DNA of 64,000 nt from CAZAEL01 sp964484135 (GCA_964484135.1 CAZAEL010000005.1:15295-79294); one strand, 5' to 3'. Shown: positions 43,539-53,307, counted from the first letter of the stretch. A program made the numbers and translations. The notes: generated by a model not told the origin, from the letters alone.

Positions 43539-44942
43539 ATGACGAGATCCAAGAAATATCTGACGGCGCTGGCCCTGGCTCTGGCGGTTCCGACGGCGTC
43601 CGCGCGGGCGTCTTTCCAAGACCAGGGTTGGAGCGCCCGGGCCAGCGGCATGGCCGGGGCCTTCTCGGCCGCGGCCGACGACGGCGGCGCCCTGTTCTGG
43701 AACCCGGCCGGGACCGCGGCCATGGAGCGGGCGGAGCTGTCCTTTTTGTGGTTCCGTCCCTACCAGGAGCTGGAGGGCATCGACGTCAATTCCGGCCTGT
43801 TTTCCTTGACGGTGCCCGGACGGTTCGGGACCTTCGGCCTGGCGGCCACGGACTACAACGCCGACGACCTGCTCCGGGAGAACGTGGGGCTGCTGCACTA
43901 TTCGAGGCAATGGGGGAAGTCCTTCGCCGCGGGCGTGAACCTGAAGTACCTGACGCACGATTACCTGGTGGCCGATACCCCCGCGGCCGCGGGCAACGCC
44001 GCCTTCTCCGACGGCTCCCGGGCCGGCGCTTTTTCCGCGGACGCGGGCGTGCTCTTCCGCCCCCGGACGTGGCTCGCCGTGGGCGCGAGCGGACGCAACC
44101 TGACCCGGCCGGACGTGGGCCTGAAGGCCTCGGACAAGGTCCCGGCCGAATACCAGGCGGGCTTGGCCTGGCACCCGCGGGCCGGATGGACCCTGGCCGC
44201 GGACGGATACCTGCGGGACCAGGACTACGGCGATTCCGACCAGAAGTCCGGCGTGCTCCTGGGCGTGGAGGCCTGGCTCTTTCCCCGGCCCGCCTTCATG
44301 CTGGGCCTGCGGGGCGGCTGGGACGTGAGCCGGGCCAAGGCCTCCGTCGGCGCCAGTTTTTATCTTTTCCCCCGGCGCGCCTGGAGCCCCCGGCTGGATT
44401 ACGCGTTCCTGCCGGACGGCGACATCGGCGACACCCACAAGATGGGCCTGAGCGTGTTCTTCGGCGGAGAGAGGGGCGCTCCCCCGGCCGCGGCCGCAGC
44501 CGCAGCCCCGGCGTCCGGCCCCAAGGCCGCGGCCCTGTCCCCGGCCTCCCGCCGGACCACGACCCTGGCCATCGCGCCCTTTGACGGACGGAACGTGCCG
44601 GAGCAGGAAGGCGCCGCGGTTTCGGACAGGGTGCGGGGCTGGTTCGTCAAATCCGGCGAGTTTACCCTCATCAACCCCGCGGCGGCCAAGGGGGCCCGTC
44701 CCGTGGCCGACTGCCGGCGCGAAGGGTGCGCGGCCGAGTGGGGAAGGGCCTTGGGCGTCCAGCGGGTGCTGGTGGGCGTGTTGAACCGGCAGGACGGGGC
44801 CTATTACGTCAAGCTCATCGGGGTGGACGCGGCCTCCGGCCAGACGCTGTTTTCCGAATACAAGAAGGCCGCGTCTTCGGCCGAGGCCCTGGCTGCCGCC
44901 GACGCCCTGGCCCAAAAGGCCGTTTCCAAGCTCAAGCAATGA
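43539..44942 (+). CDS. PorV-type barrel fused to a CsgG/LpoB-like domain
   Basis: 467 aa with a GAGGGGAC ribosome site and signal peptide (LALALAVPTASARA). Residues about 22-320 are a PorV/UPF0164-type barrel (SARASGMAGAFSAAADDGGAL, FWNPAGTAAM, NLTRPDVGLK). After an Ala-rich linker, residues about 346-467 resemble the CsgG/LpoB fold (TTLAIAPFDGRNV, GVQRVLVGVLNRQDGAYYVK, DAASGQTLFSEYK). CsgG-type domains form or gate outer-membrane secretion pores. A palindromic repeat begins within its stop codon. Domain assignment of the tail is by pattern and less certain than the barrel. Confidence 0.72.
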   Translation: MTRSKKYLTALALALAVPTASARASFQDQGWSARASGMAGAFSAAADDGGALFWNPAGTAAMERAELSFLWFRPYQELEGIDVNSGLFSLTVPGRFGTFGLAATDYNADDLLRENVGLLHYSRQWGKSFAAGVNLKYLTHDYLVADTPAAAGNAAFSDGSRAGAFSADAGVLFRPRTWLAVGASGRNLTRPDVGLKASDKVPAEYQAGLAWHPRAGWTLAADGYLRDQDYGDSDQKSGVLLGVEAWLFPRPAFMLGLRGGWDVSRAKASVGASFYLFPRRAWSPRLDYAFLPDGDIGDTHKMGLSVFFGGERGAPPAAAAAAAPASGPKAAALSPASRRTTTLAIAPFDGRNVPEQEGAAVSDRVRGWFVKSGEFTLINPAAAKGARPVADCRREGCAAEWGRALGVQRVLVGVLNRQDGAYYVKLIGVDAASGQTLFSEYKKAASSAEALAAADALAQKAVSKLKQ

Positions 44943-45104
44943 GCTGGTTTCAAAAATCCCTTTCGGGCTGCAAATTCGGCTTTTGGCCTGCGCCCTCGCG
45001 GCCTTCGGCTTACATACTGCAGAGGAGTATGCTCGACTTGGTCCGCTTTGGCTCGGCTGCAAAATCCGAATTTTCGCTGCCGAGTGAATTTTTGAAATCA
45101 GCTC
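44941..45104. repeat. Imperfect palindromic dispersed repeat, copy A
   Basis: 164 bases between two genes. The ends are near-perfect inverted repeats: GAGCTGGTTTCAAAAATCC at 44941-44959 and GAATTTTTGAAATCAGCTC at 45086-45104 (two mismatches). The centre has a perfect hairpin, CATACT (45013-45018) and AGTATG (45026-45031) with a 7-base loop. A related sequence lies at 55524-55690 in the opposite orientation. It resembles a MITE or BIME-like element; it overlaps the last two bases of the upstream stop codon. Confidence 0.65.
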
Positions 45105-45123
45105 TAGAAAAGAGGCAATGCCC

Positions 45124-46053
45124 ATGAACATTCTCGTGACAGGCGGGGCCGGGTTCATCGGCTCCCACGTGGTGGACGCTTACGTCGCGGCGGGCCACCG
45201 CGTGACCGTCGTGGACGATCTTTCCCGGGGCCAGAGGGAGCGTTTGAACCCGAAGGCCCGGTTCGTGCGGGCGGACGTGGGGTCCCCCGCCCTGCGCGCC
45301 CTGTTCCGGCGCGGGAAGTTCCAAGCGGTCAACCACCACGCGGCCCAGATCGACGTGCGCCGGTCCGTGGAGGACCCGGCCTTCGACGCCCGCGTGAACC
45401 TCCTGGGCCTCCTGAACCTGCTGGAGCTGTCCCGGAGGCACGGCGTGCGGCGGTTCATCTTCGCCGCCTCCGGCGGGACCTATTACGGCGAGTGCGGCCG
45501 GCGCCCGGCCCGGGAATCCGACAGGCCCAGTCCCCTGTCTCCCTACGGCATCACCAAGCTGTCCAGCGAGTTCTACCTGCGGGCCTACGCCGCCCTCCAC
45601 GGCCTGCGGTACGCGGTGCTCCGGTACGCCAACGTGTACGGGCCGCGGCAGGACCCCCACGGCGAGGCCGGGGTGGTGGCCATCTTCTGCCAAAGGATGC
45701 TGCGGGGGGAACCCGTGGTGCTGTACGGCCGGGGCGCGCCCCTGCGGGACTACGTGTACGCGGGCGACGTGGCGCGGGCCAACGTGCTGGCCTTGAAGCG
45801 CGGGACCAACGACGCCGTGAACGTGGGCACGCGGCGCGCCACCTCGGTCCGGGAGCTCTTCGACATCCTGGCCCGGGAGATCGGGTACGACCGGGAACCC
45901 GTGCTCAAGCCCCTGCGGCCCGGGGAGCTGAAGCGGAGCTGCCTGGACATCGCGTACGCGCGCCGGCGGCTGGGATGGGCCCCTCTGACGTCCCTGGAAA
46001 AGGGGCTGGCCGAGACCGCGGACTACTTCCGGCGCACGGACCGGGGGAGGTAG
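45124..46053 (+). CDS. GalE-like NAD-dependent nucleotide-sugar epimerase
   Basis: 309 aa. ATG 45124 is chosen over ATG 45118 because AGAGG then sits 9 bases upstream. Motifs: MNILVTGGAGFIGSHVVDAY (NAD loop), the catalytic Ser/Tyr/Lys set in FAASGGTYYGE and SPYGITKLSSE (YxxxK), and LRYANVYGPRQDPHGE. It is a short-chain dehydrogenase of the UDP-glucose 4-epimerase/UDP-hexose type supplying EPS sugars. The exact substrate is not fixed. Confidence 0.9.
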   Translation: MNILVTGGAGFIGSHVVDAYVAAGHRVTVVDDLSRGQRERLNPKARFVRADVGSPALRALFRRGKFQAVNHHAAQIDVRRSVEDPAFDARVNLLGLLNLLELSRRHGVRRFIFAASGGTYYGECGRRPARESDRPSPLSPYGITKLSSEFYLRAYAALHGLRYAVLRYANVYGPRQDPHGEAGVVAIFCQRMLRGEPVVLYGRGAPLRDYVYAGDVARANVLALKRGTNDAVNVGTRRATSVRELFDILAREIGYDREPVLKPLRPGELKRSCLDIAYARRRLGWAPLTSLEKGLAETADYFRRTDRGR

Positions 46054-46055
46054 CC

Positions 46056-46424
46056 GTGGCCCGGAAATCCGCCTTCCCGCCCCTGAAGATCGTGTCCAAG
46101 CCCTGGGGCCGGGAGATTTGGTTCGCCTTTACACCGAAATACACGGGGAAGATCCTATATATAAGGAAGGGACACAGGCTTTCCAAGCAATACCACCGTT
46201 TCAAGGACGAAACCCTTTACACGGACAGGGGCCGTTTCTGGCTGGAGATCAACGGCCGGGGCCGCGTCATGGGGCCCGGCAGCGTGATGCGGTTCCGGCC
46301 CGGCACCGTCCACCGGATGGAGGCGCGGTACGGCGACGTGCGCCTGATCGAGGTGTCCACCTCCCAGGTGCGGGACGTGGTTCGCCTGGAGGACGACTAC
46401 CGCCGCGCCCCCGCCCGTCGGTAA
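46056..46424 (+). CDS. Mannose-6-phosphate isomerase type II-like cupin
   Basis: 122 aa from GTG 46056 with GGGGGAGG upstream. A single cupin: KPWGREIWFAF, YIRKGHRLSKQYHRFKDETLY (metal His/Glu) and MGPGSVMRFRPGTVHRMEA. It matches the C-terminal half of bifunctional mannose-phosphate isomerase/guanylyltransferases or stand-alone sugar isomerases. It ends the EPS run; a new promoter follows. Confidence 0.8.
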   Translation: MARKSAFPPLKIVSKPWGREIWFAFTPKYTGKILYIRKGHRLSKQYHRFKDETLYTDRGRFWLEINGRGRVMGPGSVMRFRPGTVHRMEARYGDVRLIEVSTSQVRDVVRLEDDYRRAPARR

Positions 46425-46639
46425 AAAGCGCCCGCCGCCGGGGGAGCCTCCCTCCGGCCAAATAATACTTGACAAACCCGGGTGGGATTTGTCAGAATAA
46501 GATCACTTCTGGAAGAAACTCCGCAATTTCTGACCGGAATAACTCTTACAAATTGTTTACATCTCGTTAAGTTCGACTTCACGTCCCTGTTCTATACTCT
46601 TGCAGTCGGCGGGAAAACGGGGCCAGGGGGGAGTTTTTT
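46425..46639 (+). promoter_or_regulatory. Intergenic regulatory region before the small paralog genes
   Basis: 215 bases. It contains a TTGACA promoter with an internal palindrome at 46469-46498 and a second -10-like TATACT at 46593-46598 with a poor -35. No gene is seen. The right end carries the ribosome site AGGGGGGAG for the gene at 46640. Confidence 0.5.
46469..46498 (+). promoter_or_regulatory. Promoter with operator palindrome
   Basis: TTGACA (46469-46474) and CAGAAT (46493-46498) with an 18-base spacer. A perfect inverted repeat TGACAAA (46470-46476) and TTTGTCA (46488-46494) overlaps both boxes, separated by 11 bases, so a dimeric repressor could occupy the promoter. The regulator is unknown. 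Confidence 0.5.
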
Positions 46640-46858
46640 ATGCCCGTTGAATCAGTGATGAAGGAGGGCCCTTACGCGTACGCGGAGGATGAGATCGAAG
46701 TCCTCGACGCTTATCGCCGCGCCAAGTCCCTGCGTCACGCTTGCTTGGAGATTTCGGTCCGGGCGGGAGAGCGGACCAAACTGCAGCTGATTCGGACAAT
46801 GCGACAAGACAAGACCCCCGATTTTTACTCTGAGGACAACATCCAGGAGGGAGCGTAA
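46640..46858 (+). CDS. Small acidic/helical protein, unknown (paralog 1)
   Basis: 72 aa, ATG with AGGGGGGAG upstream. The core DEIEVLDAYRRAKSLRHACL followed by EISVRAGERTKLQLIR aligns with the next gene's product (DEQELLEIYRRAKKMGYADL, AVTVQEGKRVKLWL). The predicted form is a helix bearing YRRAK, then a short strand pair. No signal peptide or known motif; I do not recognise the family. It starts a transcription unit just before the initiating sugar transferase and the PEP-CTERM genes. Confidence 0.7.
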   Translation: MPVESVMKEGPYAYAEDEIEVLDAYRRAKSLRHACLEISVRAGERTKLQLIRTMRQDKTPDFYSEDNIQEGA

Positions 46859-46863
46859 ATACC

Positions 46864-47043
46864 ATGAGTGCCACGATGGCCGAATCAAGGGGAAACACCG
46901 CGGTTGTTGAGGACATCGCGAAGGACGAACAGGAGCTGTTGGAAATTTACAGGCGGGCGAAGAAGATGGGTTACGCGGACCTCGCGGTCACGGTTCAAGA
47001 AGGGAAGCGGGTGAAGCTTTGGCTGACGGAGAAGTTTCGTTAG
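46864..47043 (+). CDS. Small helical protein, unknown (paralog 2)
   Basis: 59 aa, ATG 46864, five bases after the previous stop, with AGGAGGGAG upstream. The paralogous core is DEQELLEIYRRAKKMGYADL, then a strand AVTVQEGKRVKLWL and a basic end TEKFR. The N-terminal 20 residues differ from the partner. Two adjacent homologues suggest a heterodimer or a duplicated regulator. Function unknown. Confidence 0.7.
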   Translation: MSATMAESRGNTAVVEDIAKDEQELLEIYRRAKKMGYADLAVTVQEGKRVKLWLTEKFR

Positions 47044-47252
47044 GCCGAGGCGGCGCTCCCCGGATTCGTCGCCGAGCGTAGGGGATGTCGGGAGACCTGG
47101 CCTCCAGAAGAGCGGACAACATATAAATTAGAAGCGCGGGCGGGTTTGACCCGCCCGGATGGTCGACGCGAAAAACGCGAGACTCTTTCCAAAGGAAGAG
47201 TCTCGCGTTTTTTTTTGCCGTCAAGAAATACACAAGTCGAGGGGACAAAGCG
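47044..47252 (+). other. Intergenic: hairpin, terminator and possible small RNA
   Basis: It holds a TATAAA box-like sequence at 47122-47127 without a clear -35, a perfect hairpin GGGCGGGT (47138-47145)/ACCCGCCC (47149-47156), and a strong terminator at 47172-47216. A short transcript spanning these is possible. No coding frame is convincing. Confidence 0.4.
47172..47216 (+). terminator. Rho-independent terminator
   Basis: A long perfect stem around CGCGAGACTCTT (47176-47187) and AAGAGTCTCGCG (47196-47207) with an 8-base loop, flanked by an A-run and followed by nine T (47208-47216). It ends the small paralog unit and separates it from the sugar transferase gene. Confidence 0.9.
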
Positions 47253-48086
47253 ATGAAAAGAGAATTCATGCCCACACAGAGCAAAGACGTTTCCTTCCTG
47301 GGCATCCTGAATCTACCGATGAAGACCGGCGTGTTCCGCGGCGGCGGGAAGGGGGGCTTTCCCCGTTTCTCGCTCAAGCGGACCATGGACATCCTGGCGT
47401 CTTCCATCCTGTTGATCATCGCGCTTCCTTTCATGGCCGTGATCGCGCTGCTGGTGAAGCTGGACTCCCGCGGGCCCGTGTTCTATTCCCAATGGCGGGT
47501 GGGCGAGAACCGGCGGCGCGCCAGCCGGCGGTCCGCCGCCAACCGGCGACAGGCCGAAGGCTTCGGCCGTCCCTTCCGCATCTGGAAGTTCCGCTCCATG
47601 CGCGTCGACGCGGAGGTCGGCGGACAGGCCATGTGGTGCCGCAAGGGCGACCCGCGGGTCACCCGGGTCGGCAACCTGCTCCGGAAGAGCCACCTGGACG
47701 AGCTGCCTCAGCTCATCAACGTCCTGAAAGGCGACATGAGCCTGGTGGGACCCCGGCCGGAGCGGCCCGAGTTCGTCAACCGCCTCGTGAAGGAGCTGCC
47801 GGGCTACCAGACCCGCCTGGCCATCAAGCCGGGGCTGACCGGCCTGGCCCAGATCCGCCACCGCTCGGATTTGGACCTGCGGGACGTCCGGCGGAAGATC
47901 CGCTACGACGCGCTGTATGTCCGGAAGGCGTCGCTGGCGGCGGACACCAAGATCCTGCTCGGGACCGTTCCCATGGTCCTGGGGATCGAGGCGGACCGCA
48001 CGCGGCGCATCAGCCTGTCCGGCCTGTCCCGCCTGGGATGGGCCGCCGGCGTCGCCACGTCGGTCGCGTTCCTGTGGCCCCTGTGA
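47253..48086 (+). CDS. Undecaprenyl-phosphate sugar-1-phosphate transferase (initiating PGT)
   Basis: 277 aa, GAGGGG 8 bases upstream. It has the monotopic PGT layout: a basic N-terminus, one re-entrant membrane helix (ILASSILLIIALPFMAVIALL), then GPVFYSQWRVGEN, FRIWKFRSM, the Asp-Glu dyad in SHLDELPQ, and LKGDMSLVGPRPERPEFV. It loads the first sugar-phosphate of the EPS unit onto the lipid carrier. It is detached from the main run, under separate expression with PEP-CTERM genes. An Arg-rich insert follows GEN. Confidence 0.92.
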   Translation: MKREFMPTQSKDVSFLGILNLPMKTGVFRGGGKGGFPRFSLKRTMDILASSILLIIALPFMAVIALLVKLDSRGPVFYSQWRVGENRRRASRRSAANRRQAEGFGRPFRIWKFRSMRVDAEVGGQAMWCRKGDPRVTRVGNLLRKSHLDELPQLINVLKGDMSLVGPRPERPEFVNRLVKELPGYQTRLAIKPGLTGLAQIRHRSDLDLRDVRRKIRYDALYVRKASLAADTKILLGTVPMVLGIEADRTRRISLSGLSRLGWAAGVATSVAFLWPL

Positions 48087-48145
48087 GCGGCCGCGGGGGA
48101 TTTGTCTTTATGACCCACCATGACGGAAACCAAGGAGAGCCTCTG

Positions 48146-48937
48146 ATGCGCAAGACAAAAGCTGGGATCGTGGGAAAGTTTCTTCTGGCCGCGGCCGCGT
48201 TGCTGTGCGCCGCGCCGGGCCGGGCCTACATCGTGGACGGGCTGCTGTCGGACTGGGGGGTCGTCCCCTTTTCCCAGTGGGCGCCCGCGAGCCTGACCGC
48301 GGACTGGTCGGGCGGCGTCGGTGAGAACAACTGGGGGGGCGTCAACAACACCGTCTCCCTCAACGGCTTCGGCGGCGAGCGGTTCGACGCGGAGGCCTTC
48401 TACATGGACGACGACCCGCTCAACGTCTACTTCGCCCTGGTCACGTCCTTCCCCCAGGCCGGCGTCAACATGAGCGGCATCCATTACCGCACCGGAGACA
48501 TCGCCATCGACCTGTACCCGGGCGGCTCCTCCGCCTATGAGTACGGCGTGAAGACCAGCGGGGCGAGCTTCGGGCGTCTGGCGCTCAACCCCACCTGGTC
48601 CCTGCCGCACGCGGCCCAGGGCTTCCCGGTCAACGGGCCTTCGGAGTTCTCCGGCGGGACGACCCTCGGCAACGTGCCGCTCGTCTACTACAACACCTTC
48701 ATCACGGACAACGGCTACACCAACTACGTCATCGAAGGGGCCATTTCCAAGGAGCTCCTGGGCGGGCCGGGCCACCACGACATCAACCTGCATTGGACCA
48801 TGAGCTGCGGCAACGACGCCGTCAACATCAAAGGCGATCTGGACAACCCCGTGCCCGAACCGGCCACCGCCATGCTGCTGGGGTCCGGTCTGGTGGGGTT
48901 GGCGGGTCTTTGGCGGCGGAAGAGGACGCTCGCCTAA
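48146..48937 (+). CDS. PEP-CTERM protein
   Basis: 263 aa, AAGGAG upstream. Signal peptide (FLLAAAALLCAAPGRA), then a Gly/Asn/Ser-rich extracellular domain of a type often seen in PEP-CTERM proteins (AYIVDGLLSDWGVVPF). The C-terminus is a full sorting signal: VPEP, a hydrophobic helix (TAMLLGSGLVGLAGL) and a basic tail WRRKR. Substrate candidate for the exosortase at 39858. Confidence 0.92.
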   Translation: MRKTKAGIVGKFLLAAAALLCAAPGRAYIVDGLLSDWGVVPFSQWAPASLTADWSGGVGENNWGGVNNTVSLNGFGGERFDAEAFYMDDDPLNVYFALVTSFPQAGVNMSGIHYRTGDIAIDLYPGGSSAYEYGVKTSGASFGRLALNPTWSLPHAAQGFPVNGPSEFSGGTTLGNVPLVYYNTFITDNGYTNYVIEGAISKELLGGPGHHDINLHWTMSCGNDAVNIKGDLDNPVPEPATAMLLGSGLVGLAGLWRRKRTLA

Positions 48938-48964
48938 ACGGCAAAAAGCCAAGGAGGGACACGA

Positions 48965-49579
48965 ATGCGAAAATGGCTCGTCATGGCGGGATGGGCGGTC
49001 GTCCTGTTCGTCCGACCGTCCCACGCATTGGTCGTCACGTTCGATGATCTGGGGTCCAGCTACGGCACCCAGGTCGGGTCCTATGACGGCTTCCTCTGGA
49101 ACAACTTCTACTCGCAGACCTACACCGACTACAACAACTATTGGGGTTTCAACACCAACAGCCTGGCGCCGGCGTCCGGCAACACGCACGTGTACAACGG
49201 ATACGGCGTCTCCGCCGGCGCGCAGGACTCGCCCAGCTTCCTGTTCAACGGCGCATACCTGACCGGGTGGAGCTACGTCAACGGGCAGCCGGCTTCGTTC
49301 ACGGCCGGTTCCGTCAAAATCGACGGGTACCTGGGCGGGAACCTGGTGGGCAGCTACACCGCCAGCTTGGGCTCGGGCATGCGGTATTTCGCCTCGGGCT
49401 GGACCAGCCAGGTGGACAACGTGGTCTTCACGCCCGACGCCCAGGGCAAGTGGTTCCTCATGGACAACTTCACCTACAACGAGCAGCCCGTCCCGGAACC
49501 GGCCACGCTCGTGCTGCTGGGCGCCGGCCTCGGGCTGGCCGCCTGGCGCAAGGCCCGCAAGAGGCTCCGGAAGGCCTAA
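48965..49579 (+). CDS. PEP-CTERM protein
   Basis: 204 aa, AAGGAGGGAC upstream. Signal peptide (WLVMAGWAVVLFVRPSHA), then an Asn/Tyr/Gly-rich beta-sandwich-like domain (VVTFDDLGSSYGTQVGSYDG). C-terminal sorting signal: VPEP, ATLVLLGAGLGLAAW, and a basic tail RKARKRLRK. It lies 27 bases after the first PEP-CTERM gene and is followed by a terminator. Confidence 0.92.
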   Translation: MRKWLVMAGWAVVLFVRPSHALVVTFDDLGSSYGTQVGSYDGFLWNNFYSQTYTDYNNYWGFNTNSLAPASGNTHVYNGYGVSAGAQDSPSFLFNGAYLTGWSYVNGQPASFTAGSVKIDGYLGGNLVGSYTASLGSGMRYFASGWTSQVDNVVFTPDAQGKWFLMDNFTYNEQPVPEPATLVLLGAGLGLAAWRKARKRLRKA

Positions 49580-49622
49580 CCCCGCATTGCCCCGTCCCCG
49601 CGGATTCCGTCCGCGGGAACCC

Positions 49623-49673
49623 GGAGAATCCGTCCTTTCATGAGACAGCATGGAAGGGCGGATTCTCCTTTTT
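49623..49673 (+). terminator. Rho-independent terminator
   Basis: GGAGAATCCGTCCTT (49623-49637) pairs with AAGGGCGGATTCTCC (49654-49668), allowing one G:U, followed by five T. It closes the PEP-CTERM unit. Confidence 0.88.
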
Positions 49674-49735
49674 CGCGGGAGACCGGGCCCGGACCCAAAT
49701 ATTGTAGAATCCGTTTCGGACGCTTCGGTCCTCCC

Positions 49736-50620
49736 ATGAAAAACGAACGAACACCTCTCTCATCCGTGTTGAAAACCACCTGGGCGCTCTGGCGGCGCAG
49801 GCCGGGCGCCGTGCTCTGGCCGTTCTTCTGGGTGGCGGCCGCGGAGGCGGCGGCCCTGGTCTTCCTCCACCTGGCCCCGCGCCCGCCGGTCCTGCGCCTG
49901 TTGGGCCCGATCATACGGCGGTATTGGGGGGAGGCGTACCTGCATTATCCCCTGGACCTGGTCCTCCTGCCGACGCTCTTCCAGAAGGCCCAGGTGGCCG
50001 TCGGCCTCCTTTTGGGCCCCCTCATGGCGGGGGCCGCCGTCTGGATGATCTCCCGCCTGGCGGCCGACGGCGGCGCGGCCCCCCGCGTGGCGGAAGGGGT
50101 CAGGGTCGCGTTGCGGCGCTTCTTCGCCGTCTTCGCGGTCGCCGCGCTCGTTTTCCTGCTCATGAAGTGGTCCCTGGCCGGAGCCAACGCCCTGTTCCGC
50201 GAAGCGCTGTCCCTGGGGCCCTCCCTGCCGCGGTGGGCGTCCTGGGCCCTCCACCTGGGCATCAACCTGGCGGCGGGAACGCTGGCGGAGACCCTGTTCG
50301 TGTTCAGCATCCCGGCCATCGTGGTCGAGGACGCCTCGGTCTGGCGGTCCCTGGGCCGTTCCCTGCGCGCGGTCCGGGACTCCTTCGCCGCGGCCTTCTC
50401 CCTGGTGGCCCTGCCCGTGGCCGCGTTCCTGGCCCTGGCGCTGGCGCGGATCCGTCTCCCCGCGCTGATGGAGCGGACCGTCCCCGAGGCCAGCCTGTGG
50501 TTCCTGGCCGGGACCATCGTCGTTTCCTTTTTGGTCAACGCGTTCCTGGTGTCCTCCACCGCGGTCCTGTTCCTGGACTGGCGGCGGTCCCGCCCGGAAA
50601 CCGGGGCGGCCGCCCGATGA
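49736..50620 (+). CDS. Multi-spanning membrane protein, unknown
   Basis: 294 aa from ATG 49736; an upstream in-frame ATG at 49640 lies inside the terminator hairpin and is rejected. About six transmembrane helices (for example VLWPFFWVAAAEAAALVFL, FFAVFAVAALVFLLM, FLVNAFLVSSTAVLFL), with the pattern ASVWRSLGRSLRAVRDSF seen in the YciC/DUF-type membrane families. A -10-like TAGAAT lies at 49705 but no ribosome site is seen. The 4-base overlap with the lipoprotein gene suggests a functional link. Confidence 0.65.
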   Translation: MKNERTPLSSVLKTTWALWRRRPGAVLWPFFWVAAAEAAALVFLHLAPRPPVLRLLGPIIRRYWGEAYLHYPLDLVLLPTLFQKAQVAVGLLLGPLMAGAAVWMISRLAADGGAAPRVAEGVRVALRRFFAVFAVAALVFLLMKWSLAGANALFREALSLGPSLPRWASWALHLGINLAAGTLAETLFVFSIPAIVVEDASVWRSLGRSLRAVRDSFAAAFSLVALPVAAFLALALARIRLPALMERTVPEASLWFLAGTIVVSFLVNAFLVSSTAVLFLDWRRSRPETGAAAR

Positions 50621-51369
50621 GCCGCCGGGCGACGTGGCCGGCGGCCCTCCTCCTGCTGGCGCTGGCGGCGGGGTGCGGGGGGACGTACGAGGCGGAAAAG
50701 CTTTATTGGAAGGCGGACCGCCTGAAGAAGGCCGTCCAGCGGACGCCGGAAGGCACGCCGCAGGGCCTGTTCCAGAAGGCGCGGGACGCCTTCGAAAAGG
50801 TCCGGACCCGCTTCCCGGGCACGGCGCAGGCGGACTTCGCCCAGATTTCCATCGCGGAGCTGCACGCCCTGGAGGGGAACGCCGCCGCCGCGGAGGCGGC
50901 GTTCGGGGAGGCGATCCGCTCCCACCCGGACGACGAGGAGATCCGTTTCCAGGCGGAGCGGGGCCTGGCGGCCCTCTGGGAGAAGCAGGGGGACTGGGAC
51001 AAGGCCCTGGCCCAGTACCGCCGGATCATGCGGGAGTACGAGACCCGGCCCGCGGTCCTCTCCATCCCGATTTACGTGGCGCGGCGTTACGTCCTCGCCA
51101 AGGACAAGGCCGCGGCGGACGCGGCCTACGGGGAGGCCGCGGCCTATTACGCGCGGCTTGAGCAAAAATATCCCCGCTCGCCCCTGGCCCTGGCGTGCCT
51201 TTGGGAAACGTACCAGTGCCACGCCGACCGGGGCCTGTGGCCGGAGGCCCTGGAGACGCTGGGGCGGATCCGCAAGGACTACCCCGGCACGCGCGAGGCG
51301 GAGCGGGCGCTGGCCGCCCGTCTGCGGATCCTGCGCGGCCTGAAGGCGGCGGAGCCGCGGCCTTCCTGA
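50617..51369 (+). CDS. TPR-containing lipoprotein
   Basis: 250 aa. The N-terminus ends in a lipobox (LLLALAAGC), so it is probably lipidated and anchored to a membrane. The rest is helical with TPR-like repeats (A-x2-AFEKVRTRFPGTAQADFAQ, KALAQYRRIMREYETRPA). It resembles BamD/YbgF-like outer-membrane assembly lipoproteins in layout, not clearly in sequence. Role unknown. Confidence 0.75.
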   Translation: MSRRATWPAALLLLALAAGCGGTYEAEKLYWKADRLKKAVQRTPEGTPQGLFQKARDAFEKVRTRFPGTAQADFAQISIAELHALEGNAAAAEAAFGEAIRSHPDDEEIRFQAERGLAALWEKQGDWDKALAQYRRIMREYETRPAVLSIPIYVARRYVLAKDKAAADAAYGEAAAYYARLEQKYPRSPLALACLWETYQCHADRGLWPEALETLGRIRKDYPGTREAERALAARLRILRGLKAAEPRPS

Positions 51370-51418
51370 CCGCCGTGCCGCGCCGCCGTCCCAAAACATA
51401 GACAAGAGGAGAAATCCC

Positions 51419-53251
<1,833 letters not shown>

Positions 53252-53278
53252 CCCGGCGCCCGCGGCGGGACGTTTCTC

Positions 53279-53307
53279 TTGACGCCCTCCGGGCTTTTTG
53301 CTAAACT
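53279..53307 (+). promoter_or_regulatory. Sigma-70-type promoter of rplM-rpsI
   Basis: TTGACG (53279-53284), 17-base spacer, TAAACT (53302-53307). Transcription would begin near 53314, two bases before the rplM ATG, implying a leaderless mRNA. Confidence 0.65.

Noticed and set aside
49640..49735. Upstream ATG for the membrane protein
   Set aside because: It lies in the loop of the PEP-CTERM terminator and adds a non-membrane, shadow-like peptide.
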